Assembly (NCBI GenBank): GCA_018662005.1
Contig: JABJHA010000021.1
Location: forward strand, 84,406 to 148,405
DNA: 64,000 bases
Direction of reading: 5' to 3'
Origin: Rhodospirillaceae bacterium
Lineage (GTDB): Bacteria; Pseudomonadota; Alphaproteobacteria; Rhodospirillales; JABHCV01
The notes below the pieces were generated by a model. It was not told where the DNA came from. It worked only from the letters and a program-made list of their open reading frames with translations, and did no database searches. Position numbers and translations under genes: made by a program. Shown here piece by piece: positions 1 to 9,878 of the stretch (within the stretch, counting starts at the first letter, position 1; every line of letters starts with the position of its first letter).

Positions 1-1820
1 CGGATATTGATGTTTTTGACCAGCGCCTGTCCGCCAGGCTGATCCGGGCTAAATTCCGCATCGATACGTTTCAGGGCGGTGCTGATCCTGTCGACCGTCG
101 CCTCGGTTCGGGAAAGCGGTGTTCCTTGCGGTAGCAGGACGCGGGCTTCAATGAGATTGCCGTCGATATCGGGGAACGCCAGGAACTTTAATCCGCCACC
201 GGCGACGATGGAGATGGAAAGCAGGAAAAAACCAACCATCAGGCCGATGCTCAAGTATCGCCACTCGACAGCTTTATCGACAAGACGTCCGACAATACGC
301 TGGCGCACCCAATCGAGCCGTTCTTCAAAACCCTGGCGGAACGTTGAGGGCTGCACACCGACGTGATTTTTTCTGGCGTGCGCCAGGTGATGGGGCAGGA
401 TCAAAAATGCTTCAACCAGCGACACGCTTAGTGTGGCGATCAGGATTATCGGCAAGACTTTGAGAATGTTGCCAATGGTGCCTTGCAGGAACATCAGTGA
501 GCCGAAAATACAAACCGTCGTGATGTACGAGGCAATTACCCCCGGCGCCACCTGTCTGGTGCCGGTGATGGCGGCTTCGGTAATCGATTGTCCCTCGGCC
601 AAGTGGCTGGCGATATTTTCGGACAGCACAATGGCGTCGTCCATGAGCAAGCCGACGGCGATCAAAAGCCCGACCATGGTAATCATGTCGAAGGAATAAC
701 CGAGCACCGACATCATAAAGATAGTGCCCAGGAACGAGATTGGCAGCCCCATGGCGACCCAGAACGAAAAACGGAAACTGAAAAACAGCCACATGGTCAG
801 GAACACCAGGAACAGCCCCTGCATTCCGTTGTAGAGCAGCATGTTCAGGCGGTCGCGGACAATCGTCGAGATATTCTGGGTCAGCTCAAACTCAACGCCT
901 GGCGGCACGATCTGGCGCTGTTGTTCCACAAAATCCGAAATAGCATCGACGACGACCAGGGTGTCTTCAGTCTTGGTCTTGGTTATTTCCAAGATGGCTG
1001 CGCGTTGGCCATTGAAGATAATTTTTTCCTCATCAAGCTCGAAACGGTCGGTGATTGTGGCGATGTCGCCCAGGCGAATTTCCGAACCGCTTTTGCCGGA
1101 AATGACAATCAGGTCACTAAATTGTTCGATTGAACGGCGCTCGTCGGCGAAACGGATCAAGGTATTGCGCTCGAACTGCTCAATGGCGCCGGCGGGAAGA
1201 TCAATGCTTTGACGGGAAATGACATCAGCAATATCGGCAATGCTCAAACCGGATTGTCTAAGCGCCAATGCAGGAATTTCTATTCTGATCTGGTGATCGG
1301 AAAAACCCCTGATGGTGACTTGTGAAATGGCGCTGATTTGCAGCATCTGATTTTTCAGTTGTTCGGCGTATGCCTTCAAATGGGCCGGTGACATGGGTCC
1401 CGCAACGGCGACGGAAACGACAAAATCGGTTCGGCCATTTTGACTGATGACGGGGGGCTCGACTGATTCGGGGAAACTGTCGATGGCTTCAACTTCGGTT
1501 TTTATATCCCCCAAAAAGCGGTCAATATCGCTACCTTCACGCATTTTTATAATCGCGGTGCCGACATTTTCCTGTGAATCACAGCGTACCTCATTGATCT
1601 CGCTTATGCTTTCGACGGCATCTTCAATGCGTTCACAAATAGCGCTTTCCACTTCCAGGGCGCTGGCCCCGGGGTATACGGCGCGGACGGTGATTTGATC
1701 GGGTGGAATGTCAGGGAAGGTTTCACGTTTGACCGATGGTGCTGCGGCCAGGCCAATAACGATAAAGGCGATCATCAACAGGTTCGCCGCCGTCGGATGG
1801 GTGGCGAAAAAGCGGATCAT
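1..1820 (-). CDS. RND-family efflux permease (AcrB/MexB-like), C-terminus cut by window start
   Basis: Inner-membrane proton-driven drug or metabolite exporter; about 606 N-terminal residues are visible. Translation of the minus strand from the ATG at 1818-1820 gives an N-terminal membrane segment, a porter-type periplasmic region and a second membrane bundle. That bundle carries the segment VGLLIAVGLLMDDAIV, whose paired aspartates correspond to the proton-relay motif of transmembrane helix 4 in RND pumps. The start codon overlaps the stop of the membrane fusion protein gene (ATGA), so the two are translationally coupled and form one pump operon. An outer-membrane channel gene is not in view. 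The family assignment is firm; the substrate cannot be inferred. Confidence 0.92.
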   Translation of the reverse strand, partial: MIRFFATHPTAANLLMIAFIVIGLAAAPSVKRETFPDIPPDQITVRAVYPGASALEVESAICERIEDAVESISEINEVRCDSQENVGTAIIKMREGSDIDRFLGDIKTEVEAIDSFPESVEPPVISQNGRTDFVVSVAVAGPMSPAHLKAYAEQLKNQMLQISAISQVTIRGFSDHQIRIEIPALALRQSGLSIADIADVISRQSIDLPAGAIEQFERNTLIRFADERRSIEQFSDLIVISGKSGSEIRLGDIATITDRFELDEEKIIFNGQRAAILEITKTKTEDTLVVVDAISDFVEQQRQIVPPGVEFELTQNISTIVRDRLNMLLYNGMQGLFLVFLTMWLFFSFRFSFWVAMGLPISFLGTIFMMSVLGYSFDMITMVGLLIAVGLLMDDAIVLSENIASHLAEGQSITEAAITGTRQVAPGVIASYITTVCIFGSLMFLQGTIGNILKVLPIILIATLSVSLVEAFLILPHHLAHARKNHVGVQPSTFRQGFEERLDWVRQRIVGRLVDKAVEWRYLSIGLMVGFFLLSISIVAGGGLKFLAFPDIDGNLIEARVLLPQGTPLSRTEATVDRISTALKRIDAEFSPDQPGGQALVKNINI

Positions 1821-3211
1821 CTGACCTCACCCCCGCCCTCGGCTTCTCTGATCAATCTGGCGCTAACGTCATCGTCCAGGCTCGGCACGACAAGCATTCC
1901 GGCAATCGCCGGAATGGGATCAGAAACGACAATTCTCTCGCCACTTACAAGGCCGCTTTTAATGACCGAGAAATTGGTTTGCGGGAAGGCAACCTCAACG
2001 GCCCTGATTTCAAGTCTGTTTTCACTGTTTACGACATAGACGTTTGATCCGTGCAGACTGGAGCGCGGGATGACAAGCTGCTGCGGGCGCGGGCGACCTT
2101 TGAGTTCAACCTCAACAAACATATTCTTGGTCAATGGCGGCCTTGAGCCGGGCAGGGCCTGTCCGTATGGATCATCGACGGCGACGATAACACCGGCGGT
2201 GCGGGTTTCAGGATCAATGCTGTCGTTGATACGGGTGAAGCGGGCTGGCCACTCAGCGTCGATGGAGCTGGCACGTAACCGAACGAGCGCTTCAAACCCT
2301 AACAGATCGGGCAGCTTGCTCATCAAACCTGCGGCGCCACCCGGCATAGTCGCGTGTGGCGGGATAAGATTGATCAGGCGACCAAGGGGTATCTGGGCGG
2401 TGACTTCGGCAACCGCGATATCATCAGCGACGGCAAGCACCTTGCCCAGGCCGGTGTACTGGGTCGCCTCGACATTAACTTCGGCGATGCGGGCATCAAA
2501 GGGGGCGACGACTTCAGTGCGCGCCAGATCAAGGTGGGCGGCTTCCAGTCGGGTCTGATTTTGTGCCCGCTGGGCATTCAGGACGTCGCGTTCGGCTGGA
2601 ATTAAATTCAGGGTATTGCGCAAGCTCTGGACGCTTTGGCGGCCTTTCAGGAAATTGCGCTCCTCCTGATCAACAGCGGCCTGTGAAACGGTGCCCTGTT
2701 TATGCAGTTTGCGCTTGCGTTCAAAATCACCCTTGATCAGCTCAAGACTGCGTTCCTCTATTTCAAGGGAAGCCCTCGTGTTTTTCTGTGACCCGTTTAG
2801 TTCCTCTATCTGGGCATTGATGGCACGGAGGTCAGCTTCGGCCTGGGCGATGCCTAGACGGTAATCCGTCGGATCAATCTTCAGCAGCACAGTACCCTTG
2901 GCGACAATCGCGCCTTTTTTCAGTTGTGGATGAATTTCAACGATTTTTCCCGAGACTTCGGCAACGGCCTGCCAAATCCGGCCGGGCTTTACGTTGCCAT
3001 AGCCGATGGCGCGGGGGATCAAGGTCACTTTCGCAACCTCGATAATCCGGACGCTGGCCATGAGCTCTTTTGCGGGTCGTTGTTCAGGCGATGTCCGGGA
3101 CTTTAAGGCGATGGCAAAAACAAGGGCGCCGGCGATAACCGGTACCAGAAAAAGCCACAGGCGCCGCATTGTCAGAAACTGCTTCATCGCGCACATATCC
3201 TTATCTTTCAA
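1817..3211 (-). CDS. RND efflux periplasmic adaptor (membrane fusion protein, HlyD/AcrA type)
   Basis: Periplasmic adaptor that links the RND permease to an outer-membrane channel. The protein (464 residues from the first ATG) has an N-terminal membrane anchor (RRLWLFLVPVIAGALVFAIA) and a lipoyl-like half (GKIVEIHPQLKKGAIVAKGT). A long alpha-helical hairpin rich in Glu, Gln and Arg follows (about residues 120-215), then the second lipoyl half and beta-barrel regions. This is the family order. Its stop overlaps the permease start. Translation may begin at 3211, or at the downstream ATG at 3187, which sits behind an AGGA motif and starts just before the anchor. A 21-bp tandem repeat lies directly upstream and could be regulatory. 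Confidence 0.9.
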   Translation of the reverse strand: MKDKDMCAMKQFLTMRRLWLFLVPVIAGALVFAIALKSRTSPEQRPAKELMASVRIIEVAKVTLIPRAIGYGNVKPGRIWQAVAEVSGKIVEIHPQLKKGAIVAKGTVLLKIDPTDYRLGIAQAEADLRAINAQIEELNGSQKNTRASLEIEERSLELIKGDFERKRKLHKQGTVSQAAVDQEERNFLKGRQSVQSLRNTLNLIPAERDVLNAQRAQNQTRLEAAHLDLARTEVVAPFDARIAEVNVEATQYTGLGKVLAVADDIAVAEVTAQIPLGRLINLIPPHATMPGGAAGLMSKLPDLLGFEALVRLRASSIDAEWPARFTRINDSIDPETRTAGVIVAVDDPYGQALPGSRPPLTKNMFVEVELKGRPRPQQLVIPRSSLHGSNVYVVNSENRLEIRAVEVAFPQTNFSVIKSGLVSGERIVVSDPIPAIAGMLVVPSLDDDVSARLIREAEGGGEVR

Positions 3212-3222
3212 TACGATACATC

Positions 3223-3264
3223 CAGATTGCGAAAAAGGGAACGCAGTTTGCGAAAAAGGGAAAG
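3223..3264. repeat. Two tandem 21-bp imperfect repeats upstream of the efflux operon
   Basis: Positions 3223-3243 and 3244-3264 match at 19 of 21 bases; each contains the core GCGAAAAAGGGAA. They fill most of the gap between the secA stop and the start of the efflux adaptor gene, in the position of a promoter or operator for that operon. Binding-site function is inference. Confidence 0.7.
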
Positions 3265-3270
3265 ACCTTT

Positions 3271-6000
3271 TTAAACCTGGCCGTGGCAGTGTTTGTATTT
3301 TTTACCTGAGGCACAGGGGCAGGGGGCGTTTCTGGCCACCTTTCCCCAAGTAGAGGGATCGTTTGGATCCTGCTGGGCTGACGCCTGACGGCTTCTGATC
3401 GGGGTCGCCAGGGTTTCAGTTTCTTCACCTTGTGCGTCGCCGCTTCTCTGAAAAGCGGGATCTTCGCGGGTCTCGGTCATTTCCTGTTCACTGCGCTGGA
3501 ACAACCGAGGTTCTTCATCGGGTGATAACTGTAATTCGATGTGGGCCAGTAACTGGGTCAGGCGCTCGCGAAGGGAATTGAGCATTTCCTCGAACAGGTT
3601 GAAGGATTCCCGTTTGTATTCGTTAAGCGGGTCACGCTGGGCGTAGGCGCGCAGGCCGATACCCTGACGCAGGTGATCCAAGGTCAGTAGGTGATCTTTC
3701 CAGACTTGGTCGAGCATTTGCAGGAGCAGGTTTTTTTCGATGGAGCGAATGACTTCAGCGCCATAATTGACGGTCTTTTCGGCGGCCAGTCTGTTGCCCA
3801 TGTCGTTTAAGCGATCACGGATTTCAGCGTCGGCAATGCCATCTTCCTTGGCCCAGTCGGCAATCGGCAAATCCTTGCCGAAAATACGCAGCACTTCTTC
3901 GTGCAAGCCGTCCGTGTCCCACTGTTCGGCGTAGGCTTTTTCCGGGATGCAGCGGCTGACCATATCGTCGATGATCTGGGCACGCATGTCGTTGATTTCT
4001 TCGGAAACGTCGTCGCTTTCCATCAGTTCTTTACGTTGTTCAAAAATGACCTTGCGCTGGTCATTCATGACATCATCGAATTTCAGCAGATTTTTACGGA
4101 TTTCAAAGTTGCGGGCTTCAACCTTTTGCTGGGCTTTTTCCAGGGCCTTGTTGACCCATGGATGAACAATGGCCTCGCCTTCTTCAAGGCCAAGCTTTTG
4201 CAACATGGTGTCAATACGTTCGGAACCGAAGATGCGCATCAGATCATCTTCCAGTGACAGGAAGAATTTCGATGCACCGACGTCGCCCTGACGTCCGGCG
4301 CGGCCTCGCAGCTGATTGTCAATGCGTCGGCTTTCGTGGCGTTCGGTGCCGACAATGTAAAGGCCTCCAGCCTCCAGGACCTGCTGCTTGCGGGTTTTGA
4401 TCTCGTCAGTGATGCGGGCTGTGACGTCGGCGATTTTAGCTTCGTCGGTAACCCCGTCGAGTTCCGCCGCCAGGAGCATGTCAAGATTGCCACCCAGTTG
4501 AATGTCGGTGCCGCGGCCAGCCATGTTGGTGGCGATGGTAACGGAGCCTGGCTCGCCTGCGGTGGCGATGATGTTGGCTTCCTGTTCATGGTGACGGGCG
4601 TTAAGAACGTTGTGCTCGATCTTGTCGGCTTTCAGCAGATCAGAAAGATGTTCGGATTTTTCAATGCTGACGGTGCCGACAAGTGTTGGCTGATGGCGTT
4701 TCTGGCATTCCTTGATCAGGGTGATCAGGGCGGCATCTTTTTCAGCCGTTGTGCGATAAACCTCATCATCCATATCGTCGCGAATGCAGGCAACATTGGT
4801 CGGGATGTCGATAACTTCGAGGCCGTAAATTTCGGAAAACTCACCGGCTTCGGTCATCGCCGTTCCGGTCATACCGGCCAGTTTTGGATAAAGCCTGAAA
4901 TAATTCTGGAAGGTGATCGAGGCCAGGGTCTGGTTCTCGTTCTGGATTTCAACGCCTTCCTTGGCTTCCAGCGCCTGATGCAGGCCGTCAGAATAGCGCC
5001 GACCTTCCATCATACGACCGGTGAATTCATCGATGATGACGACCTTGTTGTCGCTGACGATGTAATCGGTATCGCGCTCAAAAAGGATGTGGGCCCTGAG
5101 CGCCTGATTGGCGTGATGAACAAGGGTAATATTGTTCATGTCATACATGGAGCCTTCTTCAAGCAATCCTGCCTTGCGAAGCAACTGTTCGACGTTTTCG
5201 GTGCCGACTTCGGTCATTGTCACCGCTTTGACTTTTTCGTCTTTTTCGTAGTCTTCGGGGGACAGTTTTGGAATCAGTTTGTCGATGGCGACATACATGT
5301 CGGCGGCGTCTTCGGTTGGCCCGGAAATAATAAGCGGGGTGCGTGCTTCATCAATCAGGATCGAATCGACTTCATCGACGATGGCGAAGCCGAACGGTCT
5401 TTGCACCATATCTTCGAGGGTGAATTTCATGTTGTCGCGCAGGTAATCGAAGCCAAGTTCGTTATTGGTCGCGTAGGTCACATCACTGGCGTAAGCAGCA
5501 CGGCGGTCATCATCATCAAGGCCATGAACAATGGACGAGCAGCTCATGCCCAGGGCGTTGTAGATGGCGCTCATCCATTCCGAATCGCGCTTGGCAAGAT
5601 AGTCGTTGACGGTAACCACATGGGCGCCCTCGCCGCTCAGGGCGTTAAGGTAGACCGGCAGGGTCGAGGCAAGGGTTTTACCTTCACCGGTGCGCATCTC
5701 GGTAATCATACCCCTGTGCAGGACAACGCCACCCAATAGCTGGACATCGAAATGGCGTTGGCCAAGGGTTCGCTTGGCGGCTTCGCGAACAGTGGCGAAG
5801 GCGTCAACGAGCAGGTCATCAAGGCTCTCGCCAGCGCTCAGGCGGTCCTTTAACCACGGCGTGCGGGCGCGCAGTTCATCGTCGCTCAATGCCTCCAGTT
5901 GCGCTTCAAGCGCATTGATGGCTTCGACGTCCTTATTCAGGGTTTTCAGGAAGCGCTCGTTGGCAGAACCGAACAATCGCCGGGCGATGGCGCCGATCAT
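3271..6000 (-). CDS. secA: Preprotein translocase ATPase SecA
   Basis: Motor ATPase that drives unfolded preproteins through the SecYEG channel. The 909-residue length is normal for proteobacterial SecA. The Walker A motif GEGKT is at residues 105-109, the [19 protein letters not shown] block is near residue 215, and the motif [14 protein letters not shown] lies in the second nucleotide-binding fold. The C-terminus carries the SecB- and zinc-binding signature [13 protein letters not shown]. The start ATG at 5998-6000 gives the canonical N-terminal helix. The gene is divergent from the parvulin-type isomerase, so two exported-protein biogenesis genes share one intergenic region. Confidence 0.98.
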   Translation of the reverse strand: MIGAIARRLFGSANERFLKTLNKDVEAINALEAQLEALSDDELRARTPWLKDRLSAGESLDDLLVDAFATVREAAKRTLGQRHFDVQLLGGVVLHRGMITEMRTGEGKTLASTLPVYLNALSGEGAHVVTVNDYLAKRDSEWMSAIYNALGMSCSSIVHGLDDDDRRAAYASDVTYATNNELGFDYLRDNMKFTLEDMVQRPFGFAIVDEVDSILIDEARTPLIISGPTEDAADMYVAIDKLIPKLSPEDYEKDEKVKAVTMTEVGTENVEQLLRKAGLLEEGSMYDMNNITLVHHANQALRAHILFERDTDYIVSDNKVVIIDEFTGRMMEGRRYSDGLHQALEAKEGVEIQNENQTLASITFQNYFRLYPKLAGMTGTAMTEAGEFSEIYGLEVIDIPTNVACIRDDMDDEVYRTTAEKDAALITLIKECQKRHQPTLVGTVSIEKSEHLSDLLKADKIEHNVLNARHHEQEANIIATAGEPGSVTIATNMAGRGTDIQLGGNLDMLLAAELDGVTDEAKIADVTARITDEIKTRKQQVLEAGGLYIVGTERHESRRIDNQLRGRAGRQGDVGASKFFLSLEDDLMRIFGSERIDTMLQKLGLEEGEAIVHPWVNKALEKAQQKVEARNFEIRKNLLKFDDVMNDQRKVIFEQRKELMESDDVSEEINDMRAQIIDDMVSRCIPEKAYAEQWDTDGLHEEVLRIFGKDLPIADWAKEDGIADAEIRDRLNDMGNRLAAEKTVNYGAEVIRSIEKNLLLQMLDQVWKDHLLTLDHLRQGIGLRAYAQRDPLNEYKRESFNLFEEMLNSLRERLTQLLAHIELQLSPDEEPRLFQRSEQEMTETREDPAFQRSGDAQGEETETLATPIRSRQASAQQDPNDPSTWGKVARNAPCPCASGKKYKHCHGQV

Positions 6001-6177
6001 TTATGACCTCAAAAAAACGGGTGGCTGAGAGGACCGAAAGAACATCCCCCGGGCCGATGAAAGAGATAGAGTCCAGAAGGGCGTCTGTCAATGCAACGTC
6101 GCAGAGAAATTACGCTTTCCTGAGCAGTTCACGTCCTGAAATTGCTGTTTTTTGATTATATTTGATCCTGAGAGCCC

Positions 6178-6206
6178 TTGTCTGGCGGGTGGCGATATGG
6201 TTAATA
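6178..6206 (+). promoter_or_regulatory. Candidate sigma-70 promoter for the isomerase-argJ run
   Basis: TTGTCT (6178-6183) and TTAATA (6201-6206) are separated by 17 bases, close to the sigma-70 consensus. They lie 38 bases upstream of the ATG at 6244 in the divergent secA/isomerase gap. Expected transcription start is near 6213. Prediction from sequence only. Confidence 0.45.
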
Positions 6207-6243
6207 CCAACGGCATTTCCCACTTAAAGGACCTTCACTTCTC

Positions 6244-7092
6244 ATGACACGTATCAGCCAGACACTTGTGCTTTTTATCTTCGCTTTGAACATGACCTTG
6301 CCGCAGCCCGCTTTTGCTGCCGAAGACGGCGTCGTCGTCGCCAACGTCAATGGCGTCAAGATTTTCAAATCCGATATTGAAGAGGCACGCCTGCGCCTGC
6401 CCGAACGATTCAACGAGGTTCCGCTGGAGGCAGTCTACGGGCTGCTTATTAATTCCCTGATTGACAGCAAACTGGTCGCTGCCGAAGCCCGCAAGATCAA
6501 CCTGGATAAAGATCCCATCGTCCGCCAGCAATTGGCCCGCATTGAGGAACAGGTGCTGGAACGCGCCTTTCTGACCGCCTATATCGACAAGCGCATCACC
6601 GATGAAGCGCTTGCGGAGCAATACCAGAAAATGGTCAAGCAGGTGTCGGTGAAAGAAGAAGTCAGCGCCCGTCATATTCTTCTTGAGACCGAAGCCCAGG
6701 CCCGCGAAGTAATCAAGGAACTTAAAGGCGGTGCCGATTTTGCCGAACTGGCGAAAACAAGGTCCAAAGGCCCATCAGGACCCAACGGTGGCGACCTTGG
6801 CTTCTTCGGTGAAGGACAAATGGTGCCGGCATTCTCGAAAGCCGCCTTCGCCATGCAGGCGGGAGAAACCACGGACGAGCCGGTGCAGACCCAGTTCGGA
6901 TGGCATGTCATCAAGGTTGATGACCGTCGCACCGTTCAGCCGCCAACCCTGGAGGATTCCCAACAGGATTTGCGGATCGCCCTGTCACGGGAAATCGGTT
7001 CGGCGTTCTTGCAGGACCTGCGCAAGGCGGCAACCGTCGAGCGCTTTAATCTGGACGGCACAGCGATGCAAGAGACCGAGCCCGCCCAGTAG
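6244..7092 (+). CDS. Parvulin-type peptidyl-prolyl cis-trans isomerase, periplasmic
   Basis: Chaperone/isomerase for exported proteins. The 282-residue precursor begins with a signal peptide ending near PAFA|AED, then a SurA-like N-terminal helical region. The parvulin domain runs from about residue 140 to 235 and includes ARHILLETEAQA, a GGDLGFFGEGQMVPAF block and the end motif TQFGWHVIKVDD. The family normally shows exactly these parvulin hallmarks. The gene sits between divergent secA and argJ, an arrangement recalled from alphaproteobacteria. A short Pro/Glu-rich tail ends the protein. A spaced AAAGGA motif precedes the start at some distance. Confidence 0.93.
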   Translation: MTRISQTLVLFIFALNMTLPQPAFAAEDGVVVANVNGVKIFKSDIEEARLRLPERFNEVPLEAVYGLLINSLIDSKLVAAEARKINLDKDPIVRQQLARIEEQVLERAFLTAYIDKRITDEALAEQYQKMVKQVSVKEEVSARHILLETEAQAREVIKELKGGADFAELAKTRSKGPSGPNGGDLGFFGEGQMVPAFSKAAFAMQAGETTDEPVQTQFGWHVIKVDDRRTVQPPTLEDSQQDLRIALSREIGSAFLQDLRKAATVERFNLDGTAMQETEPAQ

Positions 7093-7105
7093 GGAGTCAA
7101 AGACC

Positions 7106-8320
7106 ATGAGCGAAATTTCGCCGCTGGCGCCTGATCATTTCCCGTCCTTGCCTGCCCTTGATGGGGTCAGGCTGGGTGCGGGCGAGGCCGGTATCCGTTA
7201 TCAGGGACGCAACGACCTGATGGTTGTCGAGATGGCCGCAAACACCACAGTGGCCGGAGTCTTTACCCGTTCGCTGACAGCTTCGGCCCCGGTCGAATGG
7301 TGCCGCAAGGCGCTCAGCGGCGGTCAGGCGCAAGTCCTGATCGTTAACTCGGGCAATGCCAACGCCTTTACCGGTCAGGCCGGGGTCTATAGCGTCGAGC
7401 GCACGGTGGAGGCCGCCGCCGATCTGTTTTCCTGTCGCCCGTCCAAGGTTTTTGTCGCCTCAACCGGGGTTATTGGCGAGACCCTGGCCGACGACAAGCT
7501 AACCGCAGCCTTGCCGGGCCTTGAAGGATCGCTGGACGGCGATAACTGGCATGACGCCGCACAGGCCATCATGACCACCGACACCTTTTCCAAAGGGGCC
7601 AGCCGCACGGCCATGATCGGTGATGTTGAAGTGACCATCAACGGCATCGCCAAGGGGTCGGGCATGATCGCCCCTGATATGGCGACGATGCTGGCGTTTG
7701 TCTTTACCGATGCCGATATCCCTGCTGACACCTTGCAGGAACTTTTGGCCGCCGGTAGTGAGAAGTCTTTCAACGCGATCACCGTTGACAGCGATACCTC
7801 GACCAGCGACACCCTGATGCTGTTCGCCACCGCAAAGGCGGGCAATAACACAACCGCGCCGCTGGATGATTTCACGGCCAAGCTGGATGAGTTGTTGATT
7901 GATCTGGCCGGTCAGGTGGTCCGCGACGGCGAGGGTGCGACCAAGTTTATTTCCGTCACCGTAAATGGCGCCGCAGATGACGGTGCGGCCAAGCGTATTG
8001 GCCTTTGTATTGCCAATTCACCACTGGTCAAAACCGCCATTGCCGGTGAAGACGCCAACTGGGGCCGTATCGTCATGGCTGTTGGCAAGGCCGGTGAAAA
8101 AGCCGACCGGGACAAATTGGCTATTGATATTGGCGGCATTCGCGTCGCCGCTGACGGCATGGTCGTCCCCGGTTATGATGAAACCCCGGTCGCCGAACAC
8201 ATGAAGGGTGCCGAAATCGATATCCTTGTTGATGTCGGCATCGGCGATGGGAATGCTACGGTGTGGACCTGCGACCTGACCCACGGATACATCACAATCA
8301 ATGCCGATTACCGATCCTGA
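7106..8320 (+). CDS. argJ: Bifunctional ornithine acetyltransferase / N-acetylglutamate synthase ArgJ
   Basis: Arginine biosynthesis: recycles the acetyl group from N-acetylornithine to glutamate and may also use acetyl-CoA. The 404-residue protein is self-cleaved in this family; the site MIAPDMATMLAF places the nucleophile at Thr194. The start is set at ATG 7106, 13 bases after the isomerase stop, behind a GGAG motif. A longer upstream open frame exists but runs through the isomerase gene and does not match the family N-terminus. It overlaps mutT by 20 bases, suggesting coupled translation. Confidence 0.97.
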   Translation: MSEISPLAPDHFPSLPALDGVRLGAGEAGIRYQGRNDLMVVEMAANTTVAGVFTRSLTASAPVEWCRKALSGGQAQVLIVNSGNANAFTGQAGVYSVERTVEAAADLFSCRPSKVFVASTGVIGETLADDKLTAALPGLEGSLDGDNWHDAAQAIMTTDTFSKGASRTAMIGDVEVTINGIAKGSGMIAPDMATMLAFVFTDADIPADTLQELLAAGSEKSFNAITVDSDTSTSDTLMLFATAKAGNNTTAPLDDFTAKLDELLIDLAGQVVRDGEGATKFISVTVNGAADDGAAKRIGLCIANSPLVKTAIAGEDANWGRIVMAVGKAGEKADRDKLAIDIGGIRVAADGMVVPGYDETPVAEHMKGAEIDILVDVGIGDGNATVWTCDLTHGYITINADYRS

Positions 8321-8783
8321 TAACGGTTGCTACGGGGCCGAGGTTAAAAAGCCGGATGCATCGGTGCCAACCCTGCTGGTTTCAGCCGTCGCCCTGATTG
8401 ATACGGATGGCCGGGTGCTGTTGGCCCAAAGGCCTGCCGGTAAGTCGATGGCGGGGCTTTGGGAATTTCCCGGCGGCAAGGTTGACGAAGGCGAGACACC
8501 TGAAAGCGCTCTGGTCCGTGAACTTGCCGAAGAGCTTGATATCGACATTACCGAAAGCTGTCTGGCGCCGCTGACCTTTGCGTCGCATATTTATGATGCG
8601 GAAGGTGCGGGAGGCAAGGCTTTCCATTTGTTGATGCCGCTGTTTGTTTGCCGGGTCTGGAAGGGTATGATTAAACCACTGGAGGGGCAGCAGTTGAAAT
8701 GGGTGCGCCCCCTGGATATGCGAAATCTCGAGATGCCCGCCGCCGATATTCCGCTGGTGGCGATTTTAAGGGACTGGTTATGA
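8301..8783 (+). CDS. mutT: 8-oxo-dGTP diphosphatase, Nudix hydrolase MutT
   Basis: Sanitises the nucleotide pool by hydrolysing 8-oxo-dGTP, preventing A:T to C:G transversions. The 160-residue protein holds a Nudix box running from GGKVDEGETP to RELAEELDI (about residues 59-82), matching GX5EX7REUXEEXGU. The N-terminal extension of about 20 residues before VSAVALID is slightly long and the true start may be internal. It overlaps argJ at its 5 prime end and the next gene at its 3 prime end (ATGA), so all three are probably one transcript. Confidence 0.92.
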   Translation: MPITDPDNGCYGAEVKKPDASVPTLLVSAVALIDTDGRVLLAQRPAGKSMAGLWEFPGGKVDEGETPESALVRELAEELDIDITESCLAPLTFASHIYDAEGAGGKAFHLLMPLFVCRVWKGMIKPLEGQQLKWVRPLDMRNLEMPAADIPLVAILRDWL

Positions 8784-9520
8784 GCAACGCCTGCGTCATT
8801 ATCATCGGCAACGAAGTTCTTTCCGGGCGCACCAAGGATGCCAACCTGTCGTTTTTGGGGGAGCGTCTGAACGAAATTGGCGTCCGCCTTCTGGAGGCGC
8901 GCGTCATCGCCGATGATACGGACACCATTATCGAAAACGTCAACGACTGCCGGGCCCGCTTCGATTATGTCTTCACCACCGGCGGCATCGGGCCGACCCA
9001 CGACGACATCACATCGGACGCCATCGCCAAGGCCTTTGGCCTGCCGCTGATCCGTAACCCGGAGGCCCTGGCATTGTTGCAGCAGCATTACAGCAACCCC
9101 GAAGACCTCAACGAACAACGTCTGAAAATGTGTGAAACCCCCGAAGGCGCGACCCTGATCGACAATCCGATCAGCAAGGCACCGGGCTATCAGATCGGCA
9201 ACGTCTTTGTTCTGGCCGGGGTGCCGGTGGTGATGCGGGCGATGTTCGAATCCCTCAAACACCGGCTGGTTGGCGGTCTGCCGATGCTATCGATCACCAT
9301 CGTCGCCTATATCGGCGAAGGGGTGCTGGCAGGGGGACTGGGTGTCGTTCAGGAGGCTCACGCCGCCGTCGAAATTGGCAGCTACCCGTTTTTCCGTGAG
9401 GGCGCCCTGGGTTCCGCGCTGGTCCTGCGCGGCACCGATCAGGCAGGGCTTGAAGCCGCAGCAGAAGCCGTCCGCGAGATGGTCAGGGGGCTGGGGGTGG
9501 AGCCGTTTGAAGAGCAGTAA
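8780..9520 (+). CDS. MoCF/CinA-like domain protein (competence-damage inducible family)
   Basis: Stand-alone molybdopterin-binding-like domain related to the N-terminal half of CinA. The 246-residue protein starts with NACVIIIGNEVLSGRTKDAN and has the glycine-rich signature TTGGIGPTHDDIT near residues 67-79, both hallmarks of this fold. The start ATG overlaps the mutT stop (ATGA). It lacks the C-terminal nicotinamide-nucleotide amidohydrolase domain of full CinA, but has an extra alpha/beta tail. The exact reaction is unknown; a role in pyrophosphatase-type nucleotide housekeeping is plausible given mutT next door. Confidence 0.85.
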   Translation: MSNACVIIIGNEVLSGRTKDANLSFLGERLNEIGVRLLEARVIADDTDTIIENVNDCRARFDYVFTTGGIGPTHDDITSDAIAKAFGLPLIRNPEALALLQQHYSNPEDLNEQRLKMCETPEGATLIDNPISKAPGYQIGNVFVLAGVPVVMRAMFESLKHRLVGGLPMLSITIVAYIGEGVLAGGLGVVQEAHAAVEIGSYPFFREGALGSALVLRGTDQAGLEAAAEAVREMVRGLGVEPFEEQ

Positions 9521-9651
9521 TCTCTTTTATTAGCACACCCCGCCAAACGTGCTATACGCAGTGTCGCCAATCACAAATGCCAGAGCAACCTGCGTTCTGA
9601 TGAACCCAGATAAGTTGCTCTGATATTTTTAAAGCGATCAAATTTTCTGCT

Positions 9652-9671
9652 TTTAAATGATTTCATTTAAA
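9652..9671. repeat. AT-rich inverted repeat just upstream of tRNA-Leu
   Basis: Arms TTTAAATGA (9652-9660) and TCATTTAAA (9663-9671) are perfect complements around a 2-base centre. It ends 17 bases before the tRNA. Such a site could be a protein-binding palindrome; its function is unknown. Confidence 0.6.
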
Positions 9672-9688
9672 TGCAGTTTGATCTCAGT

Positions 9689-9775
9689 GCGGGCGTGGTG
9701 AAATTGGTAAACACAAGAGACTTAAAATCTCTCGGCCTCACGGCCTTGCCGGTTCAAGTCCGGCCGCCCGCACCA
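9689..9775 (+). tRNA. tRNA-Leu, anticodon UAA
   Basis: The acceptor arms GCGGGCG (9689-9695) and CGCCCGC (9765-9771) pair perfectly. Discriminator A and an encoded CCA follow (9772-9775). The anticodon stem GAGA/TCTC encloses the loop CTTAAAA, giving anticodon TAA, read as Leu. The long variable arm (CGGCCTCACGGCCT) is typical of class II tRNA-Leu, and the T arm GCCGGTTCAAGTCCGGC is intact. Its 3 prime 67 bases also form the left boundary of a small integrated element. Confidence 0.97.
9709..9775 (+). repeat. attL-like direct repeat (3 prime part of tRNA-Leu)
   Basis: This 67-base segment, covering the end of the D arm, the anticodon, variable and T arms, the acceptor 3 prime strand and CCA, recurs exactly at 11059-11125. 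Duplicating a tRNA 3 prime end at the far side of an insert is the signature of tyrosine-recombinase integration into a tRNA gene. Confidence 0.9.
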
Positions 9776-9878
9776 ATTTTCTTTTATCCCCAAACTGTAG
9801 ACTTCTTATAGTTGTGACTCGTCTCATTGATTGCTAGGCTCAATTGAATAGAAAATCAATCGCGTTGGATAAACGAAC

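Noticed and set aside
4336..5739. A 467-codon plus-strand open frame inside secA
   Set aside because: It is antisense to a perfectly conserved secA, its product is low-complexity with no family pattern, and such shadows are expected opposite biased codons.
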